Part shown: in pieces, positions 10,865-64,000 of the stretch
Layout: each line of letters begins with the position of its first letter
How positions within the stretch are numbered: position 1 is the first letter of the stretch
Source: Rhabdophis nuchalis
Taxonomy: Eukaryota; Chordata; Lepidosauria; Squamata; Natricidae
Length of the DNA: 64,000 bases
Assembly: GCA_039707465.1 (NCBI GenBank)
Contig: CM077644.1
Span: 141,546,462 to 141,610,461 of the forward strand
Reading direction: 5' to 3'
The notes under the pieces: model-generated
The model's input: the letters and a program-made list of their open reading frames with translations, nothing else
What the model was told of the DNA's origin: nothing
The model's database searches: none
Translations under genes and position numbers: made by a program

Positions 10865-11811
10865 TTCCTCTACTTCTCTCAACCTGGTCAATCCTTTTCT
10901 TCATCCCACCATTCAATGGCATCTCATGTCCAAAGGTTCTAGTAAAAACTAAATAACAGCTGCCAACCCTTGCGTCTGCCCATTCATGTGGCAATGCTTT
11001 CAGAAGTGGGCACTGCAGCGTTTCAGTGAAGCTGTAATCTGACTGCTGGCCAGTAGATGGAGCTTATGGGTCACACTAAACTCCACTTCTTTAGCACTTA
11101 TACCAGATAGAACAGTGATGTCTGGACTTCAACTCCCAGAATTCCCCAGCCAGCGAATGAAGTCCCGACATCTTCAAGTTGCCAAGGTTGAGAAACACTG
11201 AGATAGAAGTTGTTCCAACAGTAAGCAAGGAGAGTTTCCAAAGGAAGTTGCAGAATTTCATTAAAAGCAATTCTAGCATAATGCTTATATTTGAAGGTAG
11301 GTCTGGGCGGACGCTTCCCTCCATTGCTGGTTGAGCGGATGCTGTTGAATAGCTAGGGAGTCACAAGGGCAGCTTCCTCTGACTTCTGTAAAGAAATGTA
11401 GACCTCCCATGGATTCAGGCAAGATTCAGAAAGTAAAAAGCTTCTGAAGGAGCAGCCTGCTTCATTGCATCCTTTTCATCTCTCTAATGCCGGATGAACA
11501 GAAATTAAACTGTGGGAAAGTTCAAGTGCTGGAAGACACGCTTAGGTTTTTATGAGCAGCAGGCCGCCATCTTCTACACCAGTGGTTGCATTAACAGCTT
11601 TAATGTCTTTAATTAAATTGCAGAACTCCCAATTAAGAGGCAAAGTTCTAGTGATCAAAAATGGTCTGCATTCAGAAATCAACTGAAGCCTCTCTCAGAA
11701 CCTCGGCATATTCACACAGAATCCAAGGGTTCTCAGGAAGTCAGTTTGAACGATCCTACATCAATGCCTCTTTTGAGGAGTCTAGCTCACAGTTGTTTAA
11801 TGGTGGAAACT
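10865..11811 (+). repeat. Direct repeat copy B (about 850 bp without its insert)
   Basis: Same block as 3134-4449 and same orientation. It holds the 88-bp MITE at 11113-11200 that copy A lacks, and an empty site where copy A has a 459-bp MITE. Its right end runs straight into the (GATA)n array, while copy A ends in unrelated sequence at the same point. Confidence 0.85.
11113..11200. mobile_element. hAT MITE, 88 bp, 8-bp TSD AGATAGAA
   Basis: The ends are CAGTGATGTCTGG and GAGAAACACTG, with AGATAGAA at 11105-11112 and 11201-11208. Copy A of the direct repeat has a single AGATAGAA near 3376, giving the empty site. The core (ACTTCAACTCCCAGAATTCC) recurs at 16740-16807. Confidence 0.93.
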
Positions 11812-11812
11812 C

Positions 11813-11920
<108 letters not shown>

Positions 11921-11975
11921 TGCTGGCATTGCTTGCTTCGGGTATTTTCCCGTGTATAAGGCATGGAAATGTTAT

Positions 11976-12047
11976 TGCAACGTTTCGACAAGATCTCATT
12001 TGTCATCATCAGGCTTTGGACAAGTGAGATCTTGTCGAAACGTTGCA
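11976..12047 (-). ncRNA. Hammerhead-ribozyme-like motif in an inverted repeat
   Basis: Read on the minus strand, 12012-11980 gives CTGATGA, then a helix GACAA/TTGTC closed by an 8-nt loop, then GAAAC and GT. This matches the hammerhead core CUGAUGA - helix II - GAAA. After GAAA comes ACGTT, so helix III would be the self-complementary ACGU, as in small dimer-forming hammerheads associated with Penelope-like elements. A 23-bp perfect inverted copy lies at 12025-12047 on the plus strand, but its CUGAUGA half is not intact. Cleavage activity is untested. Placing it in a Penelope-like remnant is inference, because no reverse transcriptase is visible beside it. Confidence 0.55.
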
Positions 12048-12467
12048 AACGAGACCGCATCCTACCTCATACATCCCTGCAGCCGATTCGCTCCCACAGA
12101 GAGGGACTTCTCCGGGTGCCGTCCACCAGGCAATGCCAGCGGGCGACGCCCAGGGGAAGGGCCTTCTCTGTGGTGGGCCCAACCCTCTGGAACGACCTAC
12201 CCCCCCCCCCCCCGACCTCAGAACAACCACGGACCTCCGCACCTTCCGCCAGAAATTAAAGACACTTTTGTTCCATCAGGCCGGTTTGGCCTAAGTTATT
12301 TACCTAGCCTTCAGTCTGTATTATAAATTGTTTTAATTGGGTTTTTAAATGGATTATGTTTTAACTGTCTAAATTTTAGCACAGGGATAACCTATTTAAT
12401 TCGATTTTAATTATTTATATTTTGTACTGTTTGTTTTAACTTCCTGTGCACCGCCCCGGGTCCCATA
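12048..12467 (+). mobile_element. CR1/L3-type LINE 3' fragment
   Basis: It encodes in broken frame the end of a CR1 ORF2 (the CGRAFSVVGPTLWNDL-type block) followed by the typical 3' end (CCTGTGCACCGCCCCGGGTC). The same segment ends the intact copy at 36049-39102. It begins abruptly against the inverted repeat at 12047. A C run (12201-12213) shifts the frame. Confidence 0.85.
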
Positions 12468-12578
12468 TATATATATATATGGTCTCTTCTAATTTAATTT
12501 ATTGATCAGCTCATAAAACTAACACACATATATATATATATACACATATACATATACATACATACATACATACATACA

Positions 12579-12608
<30 letters not shown>
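12463..12608. repeat. (AT)n and (CATA)n microsatellites
   Basis: (AT)n at about 12465-12480, (TA)n around 12527-12541, and a long CATA array at about 12550-12608. All low-complexity. Confidence 0.95.
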
Positions 12609-12609
<1 letters not shown>

Positions 12610-12790
12610 CAGTGCTCCACGATGCTCCAGCTGCTCCACGGAGCATAGCGCAGGCGATATATGCGCCATGCACGTGTGCAGCGGCACAGAAGCTTTAAAA
12701 CACAGATAAGGAGTGAGGGAGGGAGGGCGCTCCGGAGCACCAGAATGTAATGGTATCCAGTGCTCCGGGCTCCATTTCTTGTGGCTGTAG
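12610..12790. mobile_element. hAT-type fragment (family of 57793-58093)
   Basis: CAGTGCTCCACGATGCTCCAGCTG and the following GGAGCATnGCGCAGG, GTATGCGC-type and GTGCTCCGGGCT segments match the centre of the element at 57793-58093. Neither terminus is present with a target duplication, so it is a fragment. Confidence 0.55.
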
Positions 12791-13081
12791 ATTTTGAATG
12801 AAAAGACCCTCCAGGTATACTGGGTGATATACATAGATGTTGTACATAGGTTGTACCTAGGTGTTGTTCTTTCTTGCTAAATATCCAGCAAAAATACTTA
12901 ATACTGGGTTTATAGATATCATATTTGGTGATGGAGATAAGTTGCTTTCTTGGTTAACATATACTAAATATACTAACCAAATGGGCTGGGTTCACACAAC
13001 CCAGGGTCCACCCCAAAATTAACTAAGTTTAAAATAAACACATTTTAGCATGTGTCAGTAGTACAGTTGCCCATGTTTGAA
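12791..13081. other. Intergenic DNA, nothing recognised
   Basis: No gene or repeat end is visible between the hAT fragment and the solo LTR. Confidence 0.4.
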
Positions 13082-13518
13082 TATGGTGTTCTGACCCAGT
13101 CTAAGCAGAAACAAGAAACAGACTGTCACGAAAACTCCCTTTATTTACCTCTTACAATTAATTAATTACAATCAATTAATTGTATTCAGTCACTGAAAAG
13201 TCCAGGCAATAGTCCTTTAACAGACCTTATCTGTTGCAAATTAAGTTCTGGCAAGCACGAAACACAATGAGCAAAATCTTCAGAAATATGAACTGTTGTC
13301 TCCTAGGACAGTGGTGGGCAAACTCATTAGTCAATAGAGCCAAATATCAATAATACCACGATTGAAATTTCTTTTGAGAGCCGGAAGGTGTGGTCTGTTT
13401 TGTGGGAGTGGCTCAGTAGTCATGTGACTGGGTGGGCGTGGCCAACTTGGAAAATGTGAAACTCATTTAACAATGGTCTTGGTTAGCAACCAAACTTTTA
13501 GGCTCAATTGTGGTCATA

Positions 13519-14241
13519 AATTCTTTCTTTCTTTCTCTTTCTTTCTCTCTTTCTCTCTTTCTCCATTTCTCTCTCTCTCTTTGTCTCTTTCTTTCTGTCT
13601 CTCTTTCTGTCTCTCTCTCTTTCTTTCCCTCTTTCTCTCTCTTTCTCTTTCTTTCCCTTTTTCTTTCTCTCTCTCCATTTCTCTCTCTCTCCATTTCTCT
13701 CTCTCTCTTTCTGCCTCTATTTCTCTCTCTTTCTTTCTTTCTCTCTCTCTCTTTCCCTCTTTCTCTCTCTCTCTTTCTCTTTCTTTCTTTCCCTTTCTCT
13801 TTCTCTTTCTCTCTTTCTCTTTCTCCCTCTCTTTCTCTCTCTTTCTTTCCCTCTTTCTCTCTCTCTCTCTCTTTCTCCATTTCTCTCTCTTTCTCTCTCT
13901 CTTTCTTTCCCTCTTTCTCTCTCTTTCTCTTTCTCTCTTTCTCTCTCTCTCTTTCTCCATTTCTCTCTCTTTTTCTCTCTCTTTCTCTTTCTTTTTCTTT
14001 CCTTCTTTCTCTCTCTTTCCCTCTTTCTTTCTCTTTCTCTCTTTTTCTTTCTTTCCCTCTTTCTCTTTCTCTCTCTCTTTCTCCATTTCTCTGTCTTTCT
14101 CTCTTTCTCTCTCTCTCTTTCTCTCTTTCTCCATTTCTCTCTTTCTCTTTCTTTCCCTCTTTCTCTCTCTTTCTCTCTCTCTTTCTTTCCCTTTCTCTCT
14201 CTTTCTCTCTCTCTCTTTCTTTCCCTCTCTCTCTCTCTCCA

Positions 14242-14284
<43 letters not shown>

Positions 14285-14520
14285 CCTTCTTTCTCTTTCT
14301 CTCTTTCCCTCTCTTTCTTTCTCTCTCTATCTGCTTCGTCTGCCCATCTCTGTCACTCTGTGTGTGTGTGTCTGTCTGTCTCGCATTCAAGCACTTAATC
14401 ACTCATTCTGTGTCTCTATCTTTCTCTCCCTCCCTCTCTCTCTCTGTCTCTCTGTGTGTGTCTGTCACTCTCTGATTCCCCCCTCCCTCCTTGTCTCTCT
14501 CTGTGTCTGTGCCTCGCTCT
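13519..14520. repeat. About 1 kb polypyrimidine (CTTT/CT) tract
   Basis: The plus strand is almost purely C and T from 13519 to about 14330 and mostly so to 14520. It creates long false open frames: Ser/Phe/Leu-rich on the plus strand and Arg/Glu/Lys-rich on the minus strand, up to 413 codons. These are not genes. Mirror-symmetric homopurine-homopyrimidine DNA of this length can form triplex (H-DNA). Confidence 0.95.
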
Positions 14521-14649
14521 GTCTGTCTGTCTGCCCTCCGCGGAGCCTCCTCAGCCCAGCCCATCGCGATTACTCACTCGCTCGCCTTAGCCGGGGCCGT
14601 CTGGCCGCCCGCCGCGTTCGTTGGCCGCTCAGGGTATTTCCAGGGCTCG

Positions 14650-15080
14650 GTGTGAGGTGGGGAAGGAACGGCGACCCTCTGGATGCCGGTTCCCTCCAAT
14701 CGCCCTGGATGTAGCCTGGCTCGCCCGATAGCCCGCCCGTTCCGTATGTGGTGGGGAAGGCCTTCTCACCCCTGGAAGTAGCCCGAGCGGCCGGGCGGCC
14801 GGGCGAGCCAGGCTACATCCAGGGGGATTGCAGGAAATTCCCTTCCCGTGCCCGCGGAGACTCCACAGCGAACGAGTGTAGCGGGAGAATTTCCTCCAAT
14901 CCCCCTGGATGTAGCCTGGCTCGCCCGATAGCCCGCCCGTTCCGTTTGGGGTGGGGAAGGCCTTCTCACCCCTGGAAGTAGCCCGAGCGAACGAGCGGCC
15001 GGACGAGCCAGGCTACATCCAGGGGGGTTGCAGGAAATTCCCTCCCCCTGCTCGCGGAGACTCCGCACCCCCTGGAAGTA
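14650..15080. repeat. Tandem unit (~190 bp) with internal inverted arms
   Basis: CCTGGATGTAGCCTGGCTCG recurs near 14703 and 14903, and its reverse complement near 14804 and 15004. The array is therefore a tandem duplication of a unit that itself contains an inverted repeat. It is GC-rich and lies inside the hAT element. The small frames across it are by-products. Confidence 0.8.
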
Positions 15081-15682
15081 GACGAGTGGCGGCATGCTGG
15101 GCTGGGGAGGTTCCGCGGGGAAAGGGAATCGGTGGCCAGTAGGAGGGTTTTTCCGGTGGGTCCCAGGAGTCCCACCGTCGGCGCGGGTGGAGGAAGAGCC
15201 ACACGTGAGGGGCCAAAGAGCCGCATGTGGCTCGCGAGCCGCGGTTTGCCGACCACTGTCCTAGGACAACCACTCCCCTTTCCTTCTATTTATTCCCCAG
15301 CCAGGGAGTGGCCTTTCAGCGTCCACATTTGTTTTGCTTCCCGAGTCAGTTCCTTGTCCTCTGTTGTTCATCTCTCCTAACTGCTCTGTACATACATGAA
15401 CCTGGAACAGGCCCCAGCTGTTCTTCCTCCTCATATCAGCCTCCGAAGGCAGCTGCCTCTCCAATGGCTGGGAAATGTCAGACAACCCTGGGTCTATCTC
15501 TGTGTCCAACACAGAGCATCCATCACAGCCTTCCCCAGACACCAGAACTAGCCAACCTCCTCATTGTCCGAGTCTGGTGCCAGCTCCACTGGCAGCAGGC
15601 CGGCCACAACATATGGTATGTTTTGAATTGCCAAATCTTGAACATGCGTCAGCATGTTGTGTAAAGTCAGTTAATATATAAG

Positions 15683-15940
15683 GAGTCCTTGACTTGTGAG
15701 CCCAATTGAGCCCCAAATTTATGTTAAGTGAGACATTTGTTAAGTGAGTATTATCCCATTTTATGATGTTTCTTGCCGGAGTTAAGTTGATCACTGCAGT
15801 TGATAAGTTAGTAATCAGGTTGTTAAGTGAATCTGGCTTCACCATTGACTGTGTCAGAAGGCTGCAAAAGATCATCACACAGGTGACTCTGGGACACCTC
15901 AAAGGTCATAAGTATGAATCAGTTGCCAAACATCTGAATT
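15683..15940. repeat. Interspersed squamate repeat fragment
   Basis: The phrase GTTAAGTGAATCTGGCTTC with repeated 'TTAAGTGA' and the following CCATTGACTGTGTCAGAAGG is a repeat I associate with squamate genomes. I cannot name its class. It ends near 15940 against an L1 fragment. Confidence 0.55.
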
Positions 15941-15944
15941 TCTT

Positions 15945-16400
15945 TTTTAAATATAAGTTTATTTACAATTTTTTTTAAAAAAAGACAGATTTTCCATTAC
16001 ACATACACAAACAATATATTGCAACAAGTGTGTCTGAATGTAGATTCATTAAAACAATAACTTCCAGAAAATAATTAGGACTATTTGGGGTTTCCATTTC
16101 TGTGTTTCATCCAATTGTACCATAGATTCCAACAGTTGTAATAATCTCTATCTTTCTGGTTCCTGAGTATTTTCGTTAGACGGTGTGCTTCCGCAAATTC
16201 TGTGATTTTCCAGATCAATTTACTTTCTGTGGGTAGCAATTTGTTTTTCCATTCCTGTGCAAAAAGTATTCTAGCTGCTGTAATAATGTGGAGGGTCAGA
16301 TACCATTTGTCCTTGTTTATTGTATCGGGTTTCATTCCCAATTTAAAAAAAAAAAACCCTGGTTTCATCTCGACTGCATAACCTGTAATCTCTATGAGCC
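15945..16400 (-). mobile_element. L1 ORF2 3' fragment
   Basis: The minus-strand frame at 16081-16368 contains ITAARILFAQEWKN and a run of Lys/Trp-rich residues, which fits the extreme C-terminus of an L1-type ORF2. T-rich DNA at 15951-15981 on the left would be the A-rich 3' end. No target duplication was found. Confidence 0.7.
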
Positions 16401-17187
16401 ATTTCCTAATCTTTGACCAATATTTGCCTGCTTGGGGGCAAGTTGGTGATAATAAGTCCCTTTTTTATTTCCACATTTCCAACACTCTGAGGACATTCCT
16501 GGGTACACGCGAGGCATTGCCCTGTCAGCTGGCCATAAAGCCATTTTTTGCCCTCCCCAGGCTTTATAAGAGCCTGGGGAGGGCAAAAACAGCCTCCCCC
16601 GCCCCTCCCGAAGGCCCTCCGAAGGCTTCAGGAGTTTCCCTGAAGCCTCCAGAGAATTAAAAACAACCCTACGAGCAAACTGGAAGTGACTTCGTAGGGT
16701 CGGTTTTAGTCCTCCGGAGCCTTCAGGACCTTCAGCATTTGCTGGCTGGGGAATTCTGGGAGTTGAAGTCCGGACATCTTCAAGTTGCCAAAGTTGAGAA
16801 ACACTGCTTTAAAGACTCATATTTGATTGAAACCAGAGGCTTTTCTTGGAGATGGATGAGCAGCTGGGGGGGGGGGGGGGGGGAATATAGCACTTTGTAA
16901 CTACAACAAAACTACTCAATGCGCAAAGGTGAAAACGTTTGACTTTGCCTACAATGGAGAAGTGAGGTAGCGAAGACAATAGAATTTGCTGAGATGGCCA
17001 AATTGACTGCTTCAATTAGAGACAGGACATTGTCTAAATTTAATTATGATTTACTCTTTCTAGGAAACCGAAAATAGAAACTAGGCTAATAACAAGTCTC
17101 GTGAGGTACCTTTTCCCCGACCATTTAAACTTTGAAGCCTCAGATGTATTCTCTTCTCACACCCCTTAACCCCCACCATCCCCCAAG
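16401..17187. other. Intergenic DNA with a partial hAT MITE and a G run
   Basis: An inverted GCCCTCCCCAGGCT/AGCCTGGGGAGGGC pair lies at 16551-16586. The segment 16740-16807 (GGGAATTCTGGGAGTTGAAG ... GAGAAACACTG) is the right part of the MITE family at 11113. A G run spans 16866-16883. No gene is seen. Confidence 0.6.
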
Positions 17188-17205
17188 GCTCTTGCCATCA
17201 TTTCT

Positions 17206-17703
17206 TTTTTTAAATTTTTTTTAATTTTCAACATAAAAAAAACAAGTAAAAACATTCAATCATTTTCAACTTTGTGTATAACATGTCGTTTGGTCATAAC
17301 TTTTTGTGCATCGGTCTTTACAATTACAAACATTGTTAAGTTTAAATGTATAAATATATGTGTATGGAATTCAGACTTTTCTTCATTTCATGCCACCTTA
17401 TCCTCTTAAATAATTAATTATCTGTGTAGTAACAAATAGTATTTGTCAAAAATTAATCTTTTTCTATGATTATTCAATCAGTAAAAAGAAAAAAATTCTC
17501 CATAAGTTCCTGTTTTAACATTATTCTCGATTGTCTTTAGCAAATGCATTATTACTATAAAATATGTTGCTTAGTCAAGCACCCATAATATTTTCTATAT
17601 ATAAAATCAAAAGATTATCCACATTTTCCATTATATATGTATCTCCTTAATAATCTAGTTAATATACAAAATATCTTTCTAATATAACTTTTTATATTAG
17701 AAA
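17206..17703 (-). mobile_element. LINE-like insertion with 18-bp TSD, abutting the IGFBP7 promoter
   Basis: An AT-rich, T-starting segment is flanked by an exact 18-bp direct repeat, GCTCTTGCCATCATTTCT, at 17188-17205 and 17704-17721. Poly-T at the left end means the inserted strand is minus with its poly-A tail on the left. A long target duplication plus an A tail is the mark of target-primed reverse transcription. It has no coding match, so it is probably LINE 3' UTR. Confidence 0.85.
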
Positions 17704-17721
17704 GCTCTTGCCATCATTTCT

Positions 17722-17896
17722 GTTTATAACGGCGAGGCCGGGCAGGCGGAGAACGGGGCGGAGACTTAACTCCAGGCTTATTTTCCTGCCTCTTTTAACG
17801 GAGATCTTGAGCCAGCAATTAAGGTCCTCCGCCAGCCCTTGCCAGAGAGAGGAGTCTCCGCCGCCCCTGCCGCCTCCGACCCAGCCTCTCGCAACC
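17722..17896 (+). promoter_or_regulatory. IGFBP7: IGFBP7 core promoter and 5' UTR (predicted)
   Basis: A TATA-like TTTATAA lies at 17723-17729, followed by GC-rich DNA that continues through exon 1 as a CpG-rich region (about 17730-18400). The start site would fall near 17755, giving a 5' UTR of roughly 140 nt. The LINE-like insertion ends 1-19 bp before this box. The start site is inferred from spacing only. Confidence 0.55.
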
Positions 17897-51377
<33,481 letters not shown>

Positions 51378-51506
51378 AAGATGAACCATATATACTGCAT
51401 TTTGAACAACAGTGCCTTTCATCTATAACAAGTTTATTTTTTGGAAAACTCACAACCAGCCATGGCTCTGTAGTCCCTTAATTCCTACTATTTTCGCTGT
51501 AATTAC

Positions 51507-51512
51507 AATAAA
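51507..51512 (+). promoter_or_regulatory. IGFBP7: IGFBP7 polyadenylation signal
   Basis: AATAAA 130 bp after the IGFBP7 stop; cleavage would fall around 51525-51545. Confidence 0.8.
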
Positions 51513-51537
51513 GTATTAAACGAATGTCTGAAAAGCT

Positions 51538-51543
51538 TTTATT
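51538..51543 (-). promoter_or_regulatory. POLR2B: POLR2B polyadenylation signal
   Basis: TTTATT on the plus strand reads AATAAA on the minus strand, 153 bp after the POLR2B stop. Cleavage would fall around 51510-51528, so it overlaps or abuts the IGFBP7 3' end. Confidence 0.75.
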
Positions 51544-51695
51544 TCTATTTACATAAAACATGAAATTCACACATTCATAATCTGGAAAAAAAAACTTCCA
51601 ATAAAACACAACACCTGTTGGGATTTAAAACACATTTAAAAAGGAAGTTTAAAGTAGGCAATACGAATTTCGGGAAAAGATAAATTGTTTGAAGA

Positions 51696-63146
<11,451 letters not shown>

Positions 63147-63282
63147 CTAAGAACAAACACAGGCTAAGTTTTCAATCTTAACCAGCTTTATTGTGCACAG
63201 AGGTTCTGGCAGTATTTGAAATTATAATAACATTTGAGACAAGACTCAAGACTGTTACATGAGAATGGATCCCAAGGCACAT

Positions 63283-63610
63283 TTTAGGTTTAGGTTTTAG
63301 GTTTTATTGGGGTTATATGCCGCCCTTCTCCCAAGGACTCAGGGCGGTGTACAACATAAAAAACACATATTACAAAGATTTTAAAAAAAGATTAAATAAA
63401 AAATCCAATAACCCAATTCAACAATTCAATTTAAATTTAAAATTAAATTAAAATTAACAATTAGAATTAATAATTTATTTTATTCAGGCCAGACCAGCTT
63501 GCTGAAAAAGCCAACTTTTTAGGGCGCAAACCCTGTGAAATTCTTTTTAAAGATTTTGTGGAGCACCCTGTAAAAACTGCCCTGAATTTTGGCAGTTGGT
63601 TTGTTAAAAC
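63283..63610 (-). mobile_element. CR1/L3 LINE 3' end
   Basis: The plus strand carries the reverse complement of the CR1 3' block (GCCGCCCTTCTCCCAAGGAC, GGCGGTGTACAAC), followed by AT-rich 3' UTR. Non-coding. Confidence 0.8.
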
Positions 63611-63779
63611 ATTCCTGCTACTTCAAGATACTGTAGAAACAATAAGGAAACGTGTGACAAAAGCCTAGAACAGTGGTAGTCAACCTGGTCCCTACCGCCC
63701 ACTAGTGGGCATTCCAGCTTTCATGGTGGGCGGTAGGGGTTTTGTCCGATACTGAAGCACTTTCCTTTTTTACATTTTA

Positions 63780-64000
63780 AGATTTAAGATTTATTGCATT
63801 TATATACCGCCCTATCTCCCTTTCGGGACTCAGGGCGGTGTACAGCCAACAGTAAAAATGAGTAATATAAAAGTTAAGATCAAATGTTAAGATATAATTA
63901 AATAAATTGGCCTGCCAAATTAAAAACCCCTACTAAAATCAATTTAAAAACTGACTTCCCTACTTTATTGACTTCCCTATTTAATTGACTTCCCTACTTT
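63780..64000 (-). mobile_element. CR1/L3 LINE 3' end, cut by the window edge
   Basis: TTTATATACCGCCCTATCTC and GACTCAGGGCGGTGTACAGCC match the CR1 3' block. It continues beyond 64000, where a short GACTTCCCTACTTTATT repeat appears. Confidence 0.8.

Larger units (their letters stand above)
13309..15258. mobile_element. hAT element, 1950 bp, with a polypyrimidine core
   Basis: Ends are CAGTGGTGGGCAAAC and GTTTGCCGACCACTG, with TCCTAGGA at 13301-13308 and 15259-15266. It sits inside a solo LTR. The interior has no transposase. It consists of about 1 kb of C/T-only sequence and a GC-rich block of repeated, partly inverted units at 14650-15080. It is therefore a non-autonomous element that has grown by internal repeat expansion. 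Confidence 0.9.
13087..15611 (-). mobile_element. Solo LTR interrupted by a hAT element, 5-bp TSD TATGG
   Basis: The left part (13087-13308) and the right part (15267-15611) belong to the LTR family at 1900-2510. Ends are TGTTCTGACCCAG and GGCCACAACA. TATGG lies at 13082-13086 and 15612-15616. Removing the hAT insert and one of its target copies leaves a solo LTR of about 567 bp. Minus orientation is suggested by TTTATT near the left end. Confidence 0.85.

Noticed and set aside
13467..14714. Long open frames up to 413 codons on both strands
   Set aside because: They are the readout of the CT/GA tract in all frames (only Ser, Phe, Leu or Arg, Glu, Lys). Not proteins.

Overview
The window is vertebrate nuclear DNA, almost certainly from a squamate reptile and most likely a snake. 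Two genes fix the locus: IGFBP7 (+ strand, all five coding exons) and POLR2B (- strand, its last fourteen coding exons), lying tail to tail as they do on human 4q12. The repeat content supports a squamate: a Sauria-type tRNA SINE, BovB, CR1/L3 LINEs, squamate-type L1 pieces, many hAT MITEs and a long (GATA)n Bkm-type array. Everything was read by eye from the sequence; no database search was run.

Layout. 1-8.7 kb: intergenic, nested hAT elements and a solo LTR. 8.9-10.5 kb: an intronless 543-codon ORF that looks like a hAT transposase which has lost its catalytic residues, a candidate domesticated gene. 10.9-11.8 kb: a direct duplicate of about 850 bp shared with 3.1-4.45 kb; each copy carries a private hAT insertion, so each serves as the empty site for the other. 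11.8-17.2 kb: a GATA array, a hammerhead-ribozyme-like motif joined to a CR1 tail, and a solo LTR split by a 1.95-kb hAT element with a ~1-kb polypyrimidine core. 17.2-17.7 kb: a LINE-like insert directly upstream of the IGFBP7 core promoter. 17.9-51.5 kb: IGFBP7. Intron 1 (27.5 kb) holds a SINE, an L1 fragment, BovB, two nested ORF1-only L1 derivatives (HAL1-like), a solo LTR and a CR1 element with an unbroken endonuclease-RT ORF. It also holds an R4/Dong-like fragment set between (ATT)n arrays. 51.5-64 kb: POLR2B, with several hAT MITEs in its introns.

IGFBP7 is a secreted IGFBP/Kazal/Ig protein and POLR2B encodes RNA polymerase II subunit RPB2. They share no pathway; what links them is the 3' end, where their AATAAA signals face each other 25 bp apart. 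The main candidates for something new are the hAT-derived gene, the HAL1-like family and the hammerhead-like motif.
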